This document shows positions 49,842-59,527 of a stretch of 64,000 nt of DNA, piece after piece. Within the stretch, counting starts at the first letter, position 1. Each line of letters starts with the position of its first letter. The position numbers were made by a program, and so were the translations under genes. The DNA comes from Deltaproteobacteria bacterium (lineage in GTDB: Bacteria > Desulfobacterota > Binatia > HRBIN30 > CADEER01): positions 34,390 to 98,389 of the forward strand of contig JAJCZJ010000011.1 of NCBI GenBank assembly GCA_029262455.1, in the 5' to 3' direction. Below the pieces are notes generated by a model. The model did no database searches. It was not told the DNA's origin and saw only the letters and a list, made by a program, of their open reading frames with translations.

Positions 49842-52082
49842 TCATTTTGAACTAAGGGCGACTGCGCCATCCCACTCCGGACCCGGATCATCCGCTGAAA
49901 ACGCCGTGCAGCGTTCGATCATAATTGCACACGCCGGATCTCCTGGAGCCTGATCGAGGGCGCTGAAGAAGTGTTGGTGCGCGAGACCCCACTCACGCTG
50001 GCGATACGCAGACAGTCCCGCAGCGTAGCTTGCCAAATAGGCCTGGCTCCGCACTCCCGGCGTCAACACCTCGAAGATACGGACCGGTCGATCCTTGCCT
50101 TTGACGCGAACCAGGTCGAGCTCGCGCGTCTCGATTCTTTCTGCGACGTGCGACAACGTCGAGTCGCTGACTTGCGACAACGGCGACTCGCTGACTTGCG
50201 ACAACGTCGACTCACTGACTTGCAACAACGTCGACTCACTGATGATGATCCCCACCCCGTACATCTTTGTCAGCCCTTCGAGTCGCGAGCCCGAATTCAC
50301 TTCGTCCCCAACCACCGTCAGGCTCATGTGTTCGGCCGAGCCGACGTTTCCGAAGACCATCTTTCCAGTGTTGATCCCAATACCAATTCGAATCTCAGGC
50401 CAACCTCGCTCCGATCGATCATCATTCAACTGCTGCAGACGCGCCACCATTTCGAGCGCCGTCGCTACGGCACGACGGGCGTGATCCTTCGTGATCAACG
50501 GTGCACCCCACACCGCCATGACGGCGTCCCCGATGTACTTGTCGAGCATCCCATCGCTGGCAAAGACGGCACTTGTCATCTCGCCAAGATAGGCATTGAT
50601 AAACTCAACCAAATCGGAAGGCTCCATCGATTCAGAGATACGAGTAAAATCGCGAATGTCAGAAAACAAGACGGACATTTCCCGCTCGTCGCCGCCGAGC
50701 TCGAGCTTGTCTGGGTGTTCGCTGAGCAACTCGGCCATGGACGGGCTCAAGTAGACCTCCAGCGCACGACGCGTCTTGCGGCGTTCTCTCTCCTCGGTCA
50801 GGTAGTGCTGGACACTCACCACGCCGTACACCACGGAGATCGTCAACAACGGATAGATGACGGTCAGCACCATACCGCGGCTCTCGAAGAACCACTGGCT
50901 GAGGATCAAGTATCCAATCCCAAGGGCAATCGTCACGGCCGCGGCGCCGACGCCCCGCAAGAAGCGCAATGCAAACCCGAGCCCACACCCCAAAAGGACG
51001 ATCCCCGCAACCTCCCACAAGACCAACCACTTCGGTCGCTGCAAGAAGTCAGCGCGCAAGATATTATCAACAGCCGTGGCGTGCAGCTCGACCCCGGGAA
51101 ATACGCCGTCGAAGGGAGTGACTCGAACATCGCCAACAGCCGTCGCTGTGACACCCACCAGCACAATCCGATCACGCAGCTGCTCGGGATCGACTCGGCC
51201 CGCCATCAAGTCAGCCGCCGAAACCTGTTCAAACGTCCCACCACGTCCCCGGAAATTGAGCATCAGCTGCCCATCCTCGCCGACCGGAATGCTCCTCTCC
51301 CCAAGTCGCACTTCGCTGACCCCGTACGTCGCATAGGAAATCGCTAACGTCGGATTTCCGGCGTATTGGCGCGCCACAGCAAGGGCCAGCGGTACGGCGT
51401 CGAATTGGCCAACACGGATGACCATCGGCATCCGACGTCTGACTCCGTCTCCCTTGTCTGGGAGGAAGTTGAAGTAAGCTTGTCCGATCGCAGCCTTGGC
51501 GAACTCAGGCTGATTGACGACCGCGCGGAGACCGACAGGAACCGTTTGGGGTATCGCACCGGCCGCCTGCTTCACCATCGAATAGGTTTCGAGCCGGGAC
51601 GCCAACGGGCCTACAGCCCGAATATTGAAGTCGACGAAGTATCCGAGAATCGATACACCGGATCGCGAGAGCGCCTTCGCAAGCTGAGCATCGTCCGTGG
51701 GTGCTTCGCGTAAGATCGCAGCGACACGCTCCCTCAGATCCGAGTCCAAATTCGACAGCTGGTCCACGACAGACGCCGGATCGAAAGGCGCACTCGACTC
51801 TGATTGGACGATATCGAACCCGACGACAGCTGGTCGGCCCGCAGTGATTGCATCGACGAGCTCGGCTTGCACCGAGCGTCGCCACGGCCATCGACCAACC
51901 TCGTCGACACTGGTATCGTCGATCGCGACGATCACGACCTGGTCGGACGGAACCGTCGGGCCTCTGTGCAGGAAGCGGTAGTCGACAGCCCGCTCGTCGA
52001 CAAAGTCTAAAACACCGCAGGCGGAAAGCCTCAGGAGCCCGAACAGACCGCTGATGAGAAGTGCGCTGCGCAGCGGCGACAT
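49842..52082 (-). CDS. CHASE2-domain class III adenylate cyclase
   Basis: 746 residues. A signal-anchor helix (SALLISGLFGLLRLSA) is followed by a periplasmic CHASE2 domain (residues about 25-345: VDYRFLHRG, VVIVAIDDTSVDEVGRWPW, DIVLVGVTATAVGDVRVTPF, GVELHATAVDNIL), then three transmembrane helices (WLVLWEVAGIVLLGCGLG and on) and a cytoplasmic cyclase domain (about 455-690). Metal-binding Asp residues are in VLFSDIRDF and YIGDAVMAVWG, the adenine-selecting Lys in DKYIGD, and the transition-state Asn/Arg in GDEVNSGSRLEG, so it should make cAMP. A four-unit 24-bp repeat (residues about 614-645) enlarges a loop after this. The tail (PDCAIMIERC-like) is a TPR-like helix pair. The FecR-domain gene ends 12 bp upstream. 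Confidence 0.93.
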   Translation of the reverse strand: MSPLRSALLISGLFGLLRLSACGVLDFVDERAVDYRFLHRGPTVPSDQVVIVAIDDTSVDEVGRWPWRRSVQAELVDAITAGRPAVVGFDIVQSESSAPFDPASVVDQLSNLDSDLRERVAAILREAPTDDAQLAKALSRSGVSILGYFVDFNIRAVGPLASRLETYSMVKQAAGAIPQTVPVGLRAVVNQPEFAKAAIGQAYFNFLPDKGDGVRRRMPMVIRVGQFDAVPLALAVARQYAGNPTLAISYATYGVSEVRLGERSIPVGEDGQLMLNFRGRGGTFEQVSAADLMAGRVDPEQLRDRIVLVGVTATAVGDVRVTPFDGVFPGVELHATAVDNILRADFLQRPKWLVLWEVAGIVLLGCGLGFALRFLRGVGAAAVTIALGIGYLILSQWFFESRGMVLTVIYPLLTISVVYGVVSVQHYLTEERERRKTRRALEVYLSPSMAELLSEHPDKLELGGDEREMSVLFSDIRDFTRISESMEPSDLVEFINAYLGEMTSAVFASDGMLDKYIGDAVMAVWGAPLITKDHARRAVATALEMVARLQQLNDDRSERGWPEIRIGIGINTGKMVFGNVGSAEHMSLTVVGDEVNSGSRLEGLTKMYGVGIIISESTLLQVSESTLSQVSESPLSQVSDSTLSHVAERIETRELDLVRVKGKDRPVRIFEVLTPGVRSQAYLASYAAGLSAYRQREWGLAHQHFFSALDQAPGDPACAIMIERCTAFSADDPGPEWDGAVALSSK
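50147..50242. repeat. 24-bp x 4 in-frame tandem repeat inside the cyclase gene
   Basis: Four 24-bp units at 50147, 50171, 50195 and 50219, in plus-strand text CTTGCGACAACGTCGACTCA plus CTGA, with one to four substitutions each. They encode an eight-residue repeat, SESTLSQV, in the cyclase domain. Confidence 0.9.
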
Positions 52083-52094
52083 CCCTCACTCAGC

Positions 52095-52964
52095 TCAAAA
52101 GCGTATGCCTAGATCACCGGAGTCCACAGCCTCAGCTGGTTCGCCCGCCAACCCAGCCCCATCCGGGCTCCTGTCGTCGACTTCGCCTGGAATGGCGTCA
52201 ACGTCTAAGCGCGCAGCTGGCCCCGTCGCGGCCCGAGACGGCACAGCGCCGGAGGCCCTCTCCGGCTCGGGGACCGTCTCGTCCACGAGCACAGGCTGAT
52301 TGAAAAAGAGACTCTCTGGCCGACCGCCGCCGACAAACTCGAGATCCTCTAGGTAGTAACGAAACTGCTCATCGGTGAGCGCCACCGGCGCCGACGGCGG
52401 CTGGTCGCCGGCGACGACCGAGAGCTGTTTGGTTGTGACCGCAGCCGAACCGGCAGTGTTGCGAGCACTGCGCACCACAACCCGCCCGGAGACTCCGACG
52501 ACCTCGCTGGTGTCGAGTGACGGATCGTGAACGACGATAAAGTCGGTCCCGCGTACGCCCGACACGGCGTTCGGCGTATTGACCTCGAAAGTCCCACTGG
52601 TTTCGTAGTACTCACTAACGATCGAGCGCATCTTCCCCTTGAGGACTTCGAAGACCGAGCTGGTCTCGCCGTCCGGGTCGAAGACATGTCGATCGACGCG
52701 AATTTCCGACCGTGGCGCGACTACAACCACACTACCGTCAGAGAAGACGACGCGCACACGCCCACTGACATCGGACCGGATCCGGTCCCCCATCTCGACT
52801 CCGTCGCCGAGGATGGCCCTGGACCAGGAACCGTTGCGCCCGAGCTCAACCTTCTCTTCGATCGCGGCGATCTCACCGACACTCTGCGCCGAAGATCCGA
52901 CCGGCATGCACACCACGCTCGCCACCAGCATTACCGCAAGCATGCAAATCGGTCGCGACATCAT
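52095..52964 (-). CDS. Secreted FecR-domain protein
   Basis: About 289 residues. The signal peptide is MMSRPICMLAVMLVASVVCM then PVGSSAQ, from ATG 52964 with GAGGG five bases upstream. A FecR domain covers residues about 30-160: the strand pattern VELGRNGSWSRAILGDGVEM, GDRIRSDVSGRVRVVFSDGS, a beta-roll (VVVVAPRSEIRVD, SSVFEVLKGKMRSIV), then FEVNTPNAVSGVRGTDFIV and VVGVSGRVVVRS. Here the domain is exported, without the transmembrane sigma-regulator helix of real FecR. The C-terminal 120 residues are Pro/Ala-rich and disordered. Such FecR-only secreted proteins are often encoded next to CHASE2-cyclases, as here (12 bp upstream of it). Confidence 0.87.
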   Translation of the reverse strand: MMSRPICMLAVMLVASVVCMPVGSSAQSVGEIAAIEEKVELGRNGSWSRAILGDGVEMGDRIRSDVSGRVRVVFSDGSVVVVAPRSEIRVDRHVFDPDGETSSVFEVLKGKMRSIVSEYYETSGTFEVNTPNAVSGVRGTDFIVVHDPSLDTSEVVGVSGRVVVRSARNTAGSAAVTTKQLSVVAGDQPPSAPVALTDEQFRYYLEDLEFVGGGRPESLFFNQPVLVDETVPEPERASGAVPSRAATGPAARLDVDAIPGEVDDRSPDGAGLAGEPAEAVDSGDLGIRF

Positions 52965-53034
52965 ACTTCCCTCATGCGTCGTATTGGAGCAGCCCTGTTG
53001 TCGGTATTCTACCGGGAGAACGTACATCAAAATC

Positions 53035-54564
53035 CTAGAGGAACACTTCGAGCCCGAGCGACGCGATATGTCGTTCGTACTCGAACTGATTCGACTCGTG
53101 AAAGAGACCTCGGTAAGCTACGGTCGCGGCGATGTATTCGGTGAGGAACCGTCGCAATCCAATCGTCAATCGGTGCGGCTCGTCGACGCGTCCGTCACCG
53201 TCGTACTCTTCCCGCTGAAACTCGTAGTTCGCTCGCAGCTGAATCTGCGCCGGTAGAACCCAACCGGCGCCCAGCTCGACGCCGTGTCCGTCAAAACCAA
53301 AACGTTCGTCGCCATTGCCAATCGGCTCACGCCGCTCGAAGCGGTAGGCGATCGAAACGTAGCGCTCCGGTCCATCGATGTAGATATACTGTCTCAGGAT
53401 CGGCCGGTGAGTGAGCGAATCAAGGACATCGTCCCCGAGTTCGGAGTCGGGATCCGCGGCCTGTCCTCCACCCGGCGGGGGTCGAAAAAAGCCGTTCCAT
53501 CGAAGGCGATACGAGATTTCCGTTCGCCCCCAGTCGGCTTCGTGCATCGCCGCCCAAGGACTGGCCGTAAACCGCTGCAGGTAGCTGCTGCGGTCGAGAA
53601 GAAAGAAATCGTAGTCGGTAGCGAGACCGAATCGAAATTGCCGCCACTCATGTGTCAGCCTGATGTCAGGGCGATGCGCTTGCAAGTTGTAGTCTTCGAG
53701 ATCGAAGTAGAGTCTCTGAAAAAACTCGTACCCTGCGGTCAACGCGGTTCGTTCGCCGCGCCACAACTGAAGCCGCCCGCCGACACGGAAGTGGACGTTG
53801 CCGTCACCAGCATCGGGAAGCGGCCTGCCACCAAGTCGCGATTGCCGCCCCGTTTCGAGAGTCACGTTGCTGTCGTAGTCAACTCCGACGGCTGCGTAGG
53901 CAGTATACGGACGCTCGACACTGCTCCCCTCGCTGCGCAGAAACCGGGCTGCCTCGCGTCCGATCGAAGTGTCCGGCGTCGCGCGTACGACTTCCTCGAA
54001 CTTGCGGCGCGCGAGGTCTTGGTCGCCACGCCGCCTCAAGGCCACACCCTCGTAATAGTCTGCAACCGCAGCGACGGTAGGATCCAGAGCTGACGATGCG
54101 CGAAAGTCCGCGATCGCCGTATCCAGCTCGCCCAAGCGAAGGCGCGCCACCCCGAGGACGAGTTTTGACCGCGCCCTCAAATCAGGCCGCTTCTCAGCCT
54201 GTGCCAGCACCGGGATGGCTTCTGCATTCCGGCCCAAGCGCACCAGAACGACTCCGAGATCAGCCGCCGCCTCAGTGAAATCCGGCTTGAGGCGCAACGC
54301 GGTACTCAGCTCGTCCGCTGCCGCGTCAAGGTCTCCGCCGGCCGCTCTGGCCACCCCCAGGTAGTAGCGGGCATACGGATCTTCAGGATCGGCGGCGACT
54401 GCCGCCTCAAAGCGTTTCAACGGGTCGTCGGACGACCCACGGTGGCCGTGAAGCTCGGCCAACCCGACCGAATAAGAACGCTCCGACAGCTCATTCGCTG
54501 CGCCTGGAGGAGCATTGAGGAGAGCGAGCCAAATCGCCAGCGCTCCGATGGCACGTCGCCGCAT
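53035..54564 (-). CDS. TPR-repeat outer-membrane beta-barrel protein (Slam/SlipAM-like)
   Basis: A 509-residue protein with a signal peptide ([20 protein letters not shown]). Residues about 45-190 are tetratricopeptide repeats (PEDPYARYYLGVARAAGGD, RLKPDFTEAAADLGVVLVRLG, DYYEGVALRRRGDQDLARRK). From about 205 comes a barrel-like domain of alternating strands with the YDSNV element (AVGVDYDSNVTLETG) and ending in aromatic-rich strands with a C-terminal Phe-Leu (SLGLEVFL). This architecture resembles Slam-type surface lipoprotein assembly modifiers. Its start ATG overlaps the upstream lipoprotein stop (TGATG), so the pair is translationally coupled. A role in moving that lipoprotein to the surface is a reasonable inference. 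Confidence 0.8.
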   Translation of the reverse strand: MRRRAIGALAIWLALLNAPPGAANELSERSYSVGLAELHGHRGSSDDPLKRFEAAVAADPEDPYARYYLGVARAAGGDLDAAADELSTALRLKPDFTEAAADLGVVLVRLGRNAEAIPVLAQAEKRPDLRARSKLVLGVARLRLGELDTAIADFRASSALDPTVAAVADYYEGVALRRRGDQDLARRKFEEVVRATPDTSIGREAARFLRSEGSSVERPYTAYAAVGVDYDSNVTLETGRQSRLGGRPLPDAGDGNVHFRVGGRLQLWRGERTALTAGYEFFQRLYFDLEDYNLQAHRPDIRLTHEWRQFRFGLATDYDFFLLDRSSYLQRFTASPWAAMHEADWGRTEISYRLRWNGFFRPPPGGGQAADPDSELGDDVLDSLTHRPILRQYIYIDGPERYVSIAYRFERREPIGNGDERFGFDGHGVELGAGWVLPAQIQLRANYEFQREEYDGDGRVDEPHRLTIGLRRFLTEYIAATVAYRGLFHESNQFEYERHIASLGLEVFL

Positions 54565-57500
54565 CAATCCCCCCCAACACCCAAACGCTGTCCAAAGATT
54601 CCGGACCCGAACCCATCCTGGAATTCGCTCGTCCACGAGACGACGAATTCGCCGTTGTCGCCCGAGGCAACGCTAACGCCGCCAGGATTCGTAGTCGACG
54701 CGCCTTGAGCGTAATTCTCGTACGTATTCACTTGGAACTCGGTGCCGGCCGGACTTCCATCGGTCGCGATCCGCTGCGCCATGACCGCAAAGTTGTCGAT
54801 ATCCTGCCCCGGCCCACTCGCCCAGGTCACCAAGAACTGATCGATCCCCTTGTCGAACGCGACTTTCGCACCCGAGTAGGCACCTTGGTCTGCCGGTTCG
54901 TAAGTATTGACCTGGAACTCGCCGCCGACAGCGACACCGCCGCTATTGATTCGGCGGCCGCCGACTCCAGTCCTATCGGAATCAATATTCTGTCCCGACC
55001 AAACCACCAAGAAATCATCGGAGGTATCGGCGGCAACTCCAATGCCATCGCGCCCCTGGTCACCGTCGACGATCTGATTCAGCACAACGGCACTGGTTTG
55101 CGGCTCTCCATTACTGGCGAACTTTTGAAACCGGACATCGTAGACGTCAGCATCGTCGGAATAATTCGACCACGCGACGACGAAGTCACCGTTGGTTTGC
55201 CCGGCAACGGCCAATGTTTGAATCTCGAAAACCGTGTCGACCAGACCGAGTTCGCTGCCAACCGTGTCGCCATTCCCATCGTATACCTGCGCGTGAATCT
55301 CCGAGACCGGCCCGCCCGACATCGACAGATCCTCGGACCAAACCGCCATGAATCGCCCAGCACTCTGAAGGAAGATGTCTACCTCGGGGCGGTCGTAGGA
55401 GTTCGAAGTGAGCAAGAATTCGCCGCCCACCTTGGTACCGACACTGTCGAAGGCCTGTCCGAAGGCTTCATACGTCGTCTCACCGTTGTTCGCTGACCAT
55501 ACCACCACGAAAGCGCCGTCGGAATCGTCCATCGCCACAGCAGGCTCCGCCGGGAAGGTCTCGGACGCCGGCCCGGTACTGACCAAAACCGAAGCAACCG
55601 GTTCGGCGAAGCTATTGTACAGGCGACCGTAAACCCGGCGCGATCCGTACAGCTCGACCCATACCACAACAAACTCACCAGATGAGATTTGGTCGACATC
55701 GGGCGAGAACTGGCTACCTTCGTCCTGCGAGTTCGCTTGGAACTCGTCGCCGAGAAATGCGAACCCGGGAGTATCGGTCGGAGTACTCGTCGGCGTGTCG
55801 GTCGGCGTCTGGGTCGGAGTACTCGTCGGCGTATCCGTCGGAGTGTTCGTCGGTGTGTTCGTCGGTGTGTCGGTGGGCGTGTCCGTCGGTGTGTTGGTCG
55901 GCGTGTCCGTCGGTGTGTTGGTCGGAGTGCTCGTCGGCGTGTCCGTCGGCGTGTTGGTCGGCGTGCTCGTCGGTGTGTCCGTCGGCGTTTCCGTCGGTGT
56001 GTCAGTCGGAGTGCTCGTCGGTGTGTCAGTCGGTGTATTCGTCGGCGTGCTCGTCGGCGTATTCGTCGGTGTGTCCGTCGGCGTATCCGTCGGTGTGTCG
56101 GTCGGCGTGCTCGTCGGCGTATTCGTCGGTGTGTCCGTCGGCGTATCCGTCGGTGTGTCGGTCGGAGTGTTCGTCGGTGTGTCCGTCGGCGTGCTCGTCG
56201 GCGTATTCGTCGGCGTGCTCGTCGGCGTATTCGTCGGTGTGTCGGTCGGAGTGCTCGTCGGCGTGTCCGTCGATGTGTCGGTCGGCGTATTCGTCGGCGT
56301 CAGCGTCGGGCTGTCGGTTGGCGTGCTAGTTTGCGTGTTTGTTGCCGTAGGGCTGGGCGTATCGGTCGGAGTGCCGGTTGGGGTCTCCGACGGCGAGCTG
56401 GTCGCCGTATTCGTCGGTGTACTGCTGGCAGTATCGGTCGGAGTGCTCGTCGGGGTACTGGTATTCGTCGGCGTCGCACTAGGCGTCGCCGTACTCGACT
56501 CGGTTACCGTAGCGGACGCCGTCGAAGTCGCCGTTTCCGTCGGGCTATGGGTCGCCGTCTGCGTCGCCGTAACGGTACTGGTGTTGGTGGCGGTTACCGA
56601 TGCCGTTGGTGTTCGCGTCCGGGTAGCCGTTGGAACATCGGTTGGAGTATTCGTCGGAGTCGAAGGGGGCGTATGCGTCGGGGTAGCGCTCTGCGTCGCC
56701 GTAGACGTCGCAGGTGCCGTCGCGGTCGCGGTCGCCGTCGGACTCGGCAGTCCTTGTGACGCCAGCGCCACGAAGAGATACGAGAAAGACAGCGAGAACG
56801 GCCCTCCGCCTTGGCTCGACGCTGCAATGTTCGCCTCGACTTCCCCCTCGGGCAGCTCCGCCGAGAGGCTCTCTGCAAAAAAACCTCGCACATCAAGCTC
56901 GCTTCCAGAGCTGCACGGCACCGCGCCCTGGTCGTCGCAAGGGGTCAACGACAGCGCTCCCACTTGGGTGCCACCCTCCATCGACGGTAAGGTCAATTGG
57001 ATCGACTCGCCATCAACCCCAGCCGTCGCTTGCGCGAGTGTAAACCGAAGTGTGGTGGGATTCTCAGCTTCCGCGCCTGGTCTCGGCGAAAGTGTATCTG
57101 ACAAGAGAAACGGTACCGCTGCTACCAGGATATCCCCAGCGTCGGTGATTGCACCCGGGGCGATATCGACGCCTTGAAACCCACTCAAGAAACTCGGCGT
57201 ATCGATGCTATCTGACGTGCAAGGCAGCGACGCGGCGATCGGCTCTAGCTCGCAGAGAGCCGAAACGCCGGAAGGAGCAGGCACATCGTCGCCTGGAAAC
57301 CCGGCGACGCCTAGCTCTCCGTCACCCGCGGGGAGACGCTTCAAGACAACGCGCCGCTGGCCTGCCTCCGGGTCGATGTCGATTGCGCGCGGATCGACCC
57401 CGACACAGCAGGTGCCCTCGGACTCGCTCTCGTAGACGAATCGAACCCGGCGAACCGAAGCCGGAAGGTCGGTGCCAAAGCCACCGTCCGATCCGAGTCC

Positions 57501-57686
57501 GGACAGGGCCGCCGCCGCCCTGGCTTGTTGCCACAGGACTCGCGCCCGCAAGTCTCCCGGATCCGCGCTAGTGTCACTTCTCCCGCCACTGCCGCCACAA
57601 CTCGCAAGAAAAAACAGGGCAACGAGCCATACGGCTCGGCGTCCGCGGGTCATAAAGCGACTGAACTCTCTTCGAGGGGGTTTCAT
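54564..57686 (-). CDS. Surface lipoprotein with long Thr-Pro stalk and propeller-like C-terminus
   Basis: About 1040 residues. The lipobox is LFFLASC (Cys30). Residues 35-310 form a beta-rich N-terminal domain with Cys. Residues about 312-638 are almost wholly a TPTxTPTx repeat (x = D, S, N or E). It is preceded by Ser/Thr-rich variants ([13 protein letters not shown]) and would be an extended, probably glycosylated stalk. Residues 640-1040 contain five or six repeats of about 55 residues with a GEFQVNTYE...QGxD and GxFVVVWSS pattern ([55 protein letters not shown]), likely a propeller for ligand binding. It is the first gene of a four-gene operon. The start at 57686 is tentative; ATG 57653 is an alternative closer to the signal peptide. 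Confidence 0.82.
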   Translation of the reverse strand: MKPPRREFSRFMTRGRRAVWLVALFFLASCGGSGGRSDTSADPGDLRARVLWQQARAAAALSGLGSDGGFGTDLPASVRRVRFVYESESEGTCCVGVDPRAIDIDPEAGQRRVVLKRLPAGDGELGVAGFPGDDVPAPSGVSALCELEPIAASLPCTSDSIDTPSFLSGFQGVDIAPGAITDAGDILVAAVPFLLSDTLSPRPGAEAENPTTLRFTLAQATAGVDGESIQLTLPSMEGGTQVGALSLTPCDDQGAVPCSSGSELDVRGFFAESLSAELPEGEVEANIAASSQGGGPFSLSFSYLFVALASQGLPSPTATATATAPATSTATQSATPTHTPPSTPTNTPTDVPTATRTRTPTASVTATNTSTVTATQTATHSPTETATSTASATVTESSTATPSATPTNTSTPTSTPTDTASSTPTNTATSSPSETPTGTPTDTPSPTATNTQTSTPTDSPTLTPTNTPTDTSTDTPTSTPTDTPTNTPTSTPTNTPTSTPTDTPTNTPTDTPTDTPTDTPTNTPTSTPTDTPTDTPTDTPTNTPTSTPTNTPTDTPTSTPTDTPTETPTDTPTSTPTNTPTDTPTSTPTNTPTDTPTNTPTDTPTDTPTNTPTNTPTDTPTSTPTQTPTDTPTSTPTDTPGFAFLGDEFQANSQDEGSQFSPDVDQISSGEFVVVWVELYGSRRVYGRLYNSFAEPVASVLVSTGPASETFPAEPAVAMDDSDGAFVVVWSANNGETTYEAFGQAFDSVGTKVGGEFLLTSNSYDRPEVDIFLQSAGRFMAVWSEDLSMSGGPVSEIHAQVYDGNGDTVGSELGLVDTVFEIQTLAVAGQTNGDFVVAWSNYSDDADVYDVRFQKFASNGEPQTSAVVLNQIVDGDQGRDGIGVAADTSDDFLVVWSGQNIDSDRTGVGGRRINSGGVAVGGEFQVNTYEPADQGAYSGAKVAFDKGIDQFLVTWASGPGQDIDNFAVMAQRIATDGSPAGTEFQVNTYENYAQGASTTNPGGVSVASGDNGEFVVSWTSEFQDGFGSGIFGQRLGVGGD
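55772..56752. repeat. 12-bp-periodic low-complexity repeat encoding the TPT stalk
   Basis: About 980 bp of 12-bp units on the plus strand (GTCGGCGTGTCC and variants), coding [12 protein letters not shown] on the minus strand. Long runs are nearly perfect (55795-56280). Copy number is likely to vary between strains, and short-read assemblies may miscount it. Confidence 0.9.
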
Positions 57687-57904
57687 CGGGACTTGCTCAC
57701 AGCGTTTGGATCGGCGCCCAGCATGGCGCGAGCACGAGCGCCTGGCCCAGGACATGTCGAAGCCGAAAATGTTGTCGGCCATATAGCGGTTTTTCATGTA
57801 AATGGGAAACTCTTCGTTGCATGGGCGCGCCTCATTGTACTGGGACGCTAGGAATACTGGGACGCAAGGATCCTCACTTGTGCATGCGCCAGTTCTTCAA
57901 TGGA

Positions 57905-58675
57905 CTAGCGCTGAACCAGCCCGCCGTCGATGTTGATCGTCGTGCCGGTTACGAAGCTGGAAGCATCGCTGGCCAGGTACAGTGCCAATCCAACAATCTC
58001 ATCCGGCGTTCCCGCCCGCCTCATCAGCGCTGCCTTTGCCATCATCTCCTGCACTTTCGGCGGATTGTTGCGCACCATGTCGGTATCGATCGTTCCCGGC
58101 GCGATTGCATTCACACGAATCTTCTTTGGGGCGAGCTCCGCTGCCAGCGCTCTGGTATATGCCAACAACCCCGCCTTGGCCGCAGAGTACATGTGAGTGT
58201 AGGCCGAGAAGAGAAACGCGCCGGCACTGGAGATGTTGATTACGGAAGCAGCATCGCTCTTTTCGAGGTGTGGCAGCGCGTACTGAATCAAGAAGACCGG
58301 TCCGCGGAGGTTGACGTTCAGCGACTTCTCCCAACCTTCGGGCGTGATATCCCCAAACGGGAACGCGAGTGCGTTGGCGGCGTTGTTCACCAGCACATCA
58401 ATCCCCCCGTAGGTATCGACCGTCTTCGACACCAAGGATTCGAGCTGCGCGAGATCCCCGGTGTTCGTCGCGACAGCCAACGCATCGCCACCGGAATTGC
58501 GAATTTCCTGGACCGTGCTTTCGCACGCCTCGAGCTTGCGACTCGCAACGACAACCTTGGCTCCCGCCAGCGCAAAGCCCTGGCACATGGCCCGCCCAAT
58601 GCCGCGGCTACCGCCGGTCACAACGGCAACCCGTCCCTCCAATGAGAACAGCTCTTCGAATCCCTGCTTGTCCAT
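57905..58675 (-). CDS. SDR-family oxidoreductase (FabG-like)
   Basis: A 256-residue classical SDR: TGGSRGIG (20-27), NNAAN (98-101 region), Ser150 (NISSAGAF), Tyr163 and Lys167 (YSAAK), the PGTIDTDMV tail and the C-terminal GTTINIDGGLVQR. The N-terminal stretch MDKQGFEELFSLEGRVAVVT is typical of catabolic 3-oxoacyl or polyketide-like reductases. It is NAD(P)-dependent, substrate unknown. It is on the minus strand, upstream of the stalked-lipoprotein operon and 107 bp from it; co-transcription is possible. Confidence 0.92.
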   Translation of the reverse strand: MDKQGFEELFSLEGRVAVVTGGSRGIGRAMCQGFALAGAKVVVASRKLEACESTVQEIRNSGGDALAVATNTGDLAQLESLVSKTVDTYGGIDVLVNNAANALAFPFGDITPEGWEKSLNVNLRGPVFLIQYALPHLEKSDAASVINISSAGAFLFSAYTHMYSAAKAGLLAYTRALAAELAPKKIRVNAIAPGTIDTDMVRNNPPKVQEMMAKAALMRRAGTPDEIVGLALYLASDASSFVTGTTINIDGGLVQR

Positions 58676-58943
58676 GTCGGCTCCTCACTTTGCGTTAGCG
58701 AATCGTACCGGTTGGGTTAGCAAATCCTACCGACGTTCGGGAGAAGTAAGCAAAAGTCTCCTCGATCGCCCTCTTGCCAACGCCCCCTGTACCCCTGACC
58801 ACGGCGCGATCCATTTTCATCCCATCTCCTGCAAACATTCCAACCGATCATTTCTCCGGCCACGGCGATAGGCGCCCCATTTTGACTCGCCTGACATAAC
58901 ACTGCATCGTGCTGGTCGAGTACAGAACTCGAAGGGGTAGACC

Positions 58944-59384
58944 ATGAGCACATTCTCCCGCGCGGAAGTCGAAACCGCATTCCATCAATTCATCGCCTTA
59001 GGCGATCAATGCGCGGAATCCCGCGATTGGGCACCGTGGGCGGACGTTCACACCGAAGACGGCCTCTGGGTCGAGCACCACCTCGGCACCCACAGGGGAC
59101 GAGAGGCGATCCGCGAGACGATCATCGAAGTCATGAAGCCCGTACCCATGATGTACTTCCCCGTCGAGTGGTTCATCATCGACGGCAACCGCGTGGCATC
59201 GTACATTTGGCAACAGATGCCCGATCCGAAGGGCGGCGACGATACCTACCGCTTTGGCTGCATTACGGTGCTCGACTACGCTGGCAACGGTCTCTGGTCC
59301 CTTCAGGAGGACGTATACAATCCGAACGAGGCCAACGAAATGATGAAGGCCTGGATGGCTGCCGGCGGCAAGCTCGTCGGCTGA
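58944..59384 (+). CDS. SnoaL-like/NTF2-fold protein
   Basis: A 146-residue protein of the NTF2-like cone fold. An N-terminal helix (ETAFHQFIALGDQCAESRDW) leads to WADVHTEDGLWVEHHLGTHRGREAIRET, then GNRVASYIWQQMPD and YRFGCITVLDYAGNGLW strands. These enclose a hydrophobic pocket lined by the His/Asp residues of VHTEDG. Relatives are steroid isomerases, polyketide cyclases and small dehydratases. It starts at ATG 58944 with a GAAGGGG ribosome site. Alone in its transcript, it is convergent with the acyl-CoA dehydrogenase gene. Substrate unknown; a catabolic side reaction is plausible. Confidence 0.85.
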   Translation: MSTFSRAEVETAFHQFIALGDQCAESRDWAPWADVHTEDGLWVEHHLGTHRGREAIRETIIEVMKPVPMMYFPVEWFIIDGNRVASYIWQQMPDPKGGDDTYRFGCITVLDYAGNGLWSLQEDVYNPNEANEMMKAWMAAGGKLVG

Positions 59385-59473
59385 CGCAAAGAGTCAGCAA
59401 CCTGTCGAAAAACACGACACACGCTGCAAAACATAAGCTCGCCACGGCTTTGGTGGACAGGCCAGCTCACTCT

Positions 59474-59501
59474 GCTGTGACGCGAAAATCCTCATTTTCG
59501 C
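59474..59501. repeat. Hairpin between convergent genes; dispersed element copy 2
   Basis: GCGAAAAT (59482-59489), loop CCTC, ATTTTCGC (59494-59501), in the 143-bp gap between two convergent genes. It could terminate both directions weakly. The surrounding GCTGTGACGCGAAAATCCTC is related to the element at 34290-34320. Confidence 0.5.
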
Positions 59502-59527
59502 TTGCGGTCCGGTTTTCAATCGACGGG

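Noticed and set aside
49971..51347. A 458-codon open frame on the plus strand
   Set aside because: It is antisense to the CHASE2-cyclase gene, and it has Arg/His-rich composition typical of shadow frames.
55795..57177. A 460-codon open frame on the plus strand made of [10 protein letters not shown] repeats
   Set aside because: It is the exact antisense of the TPT stalk repeat; its 12-bp period creates long open frames in several directions. There is no start context or non-repeat sequence of its own.
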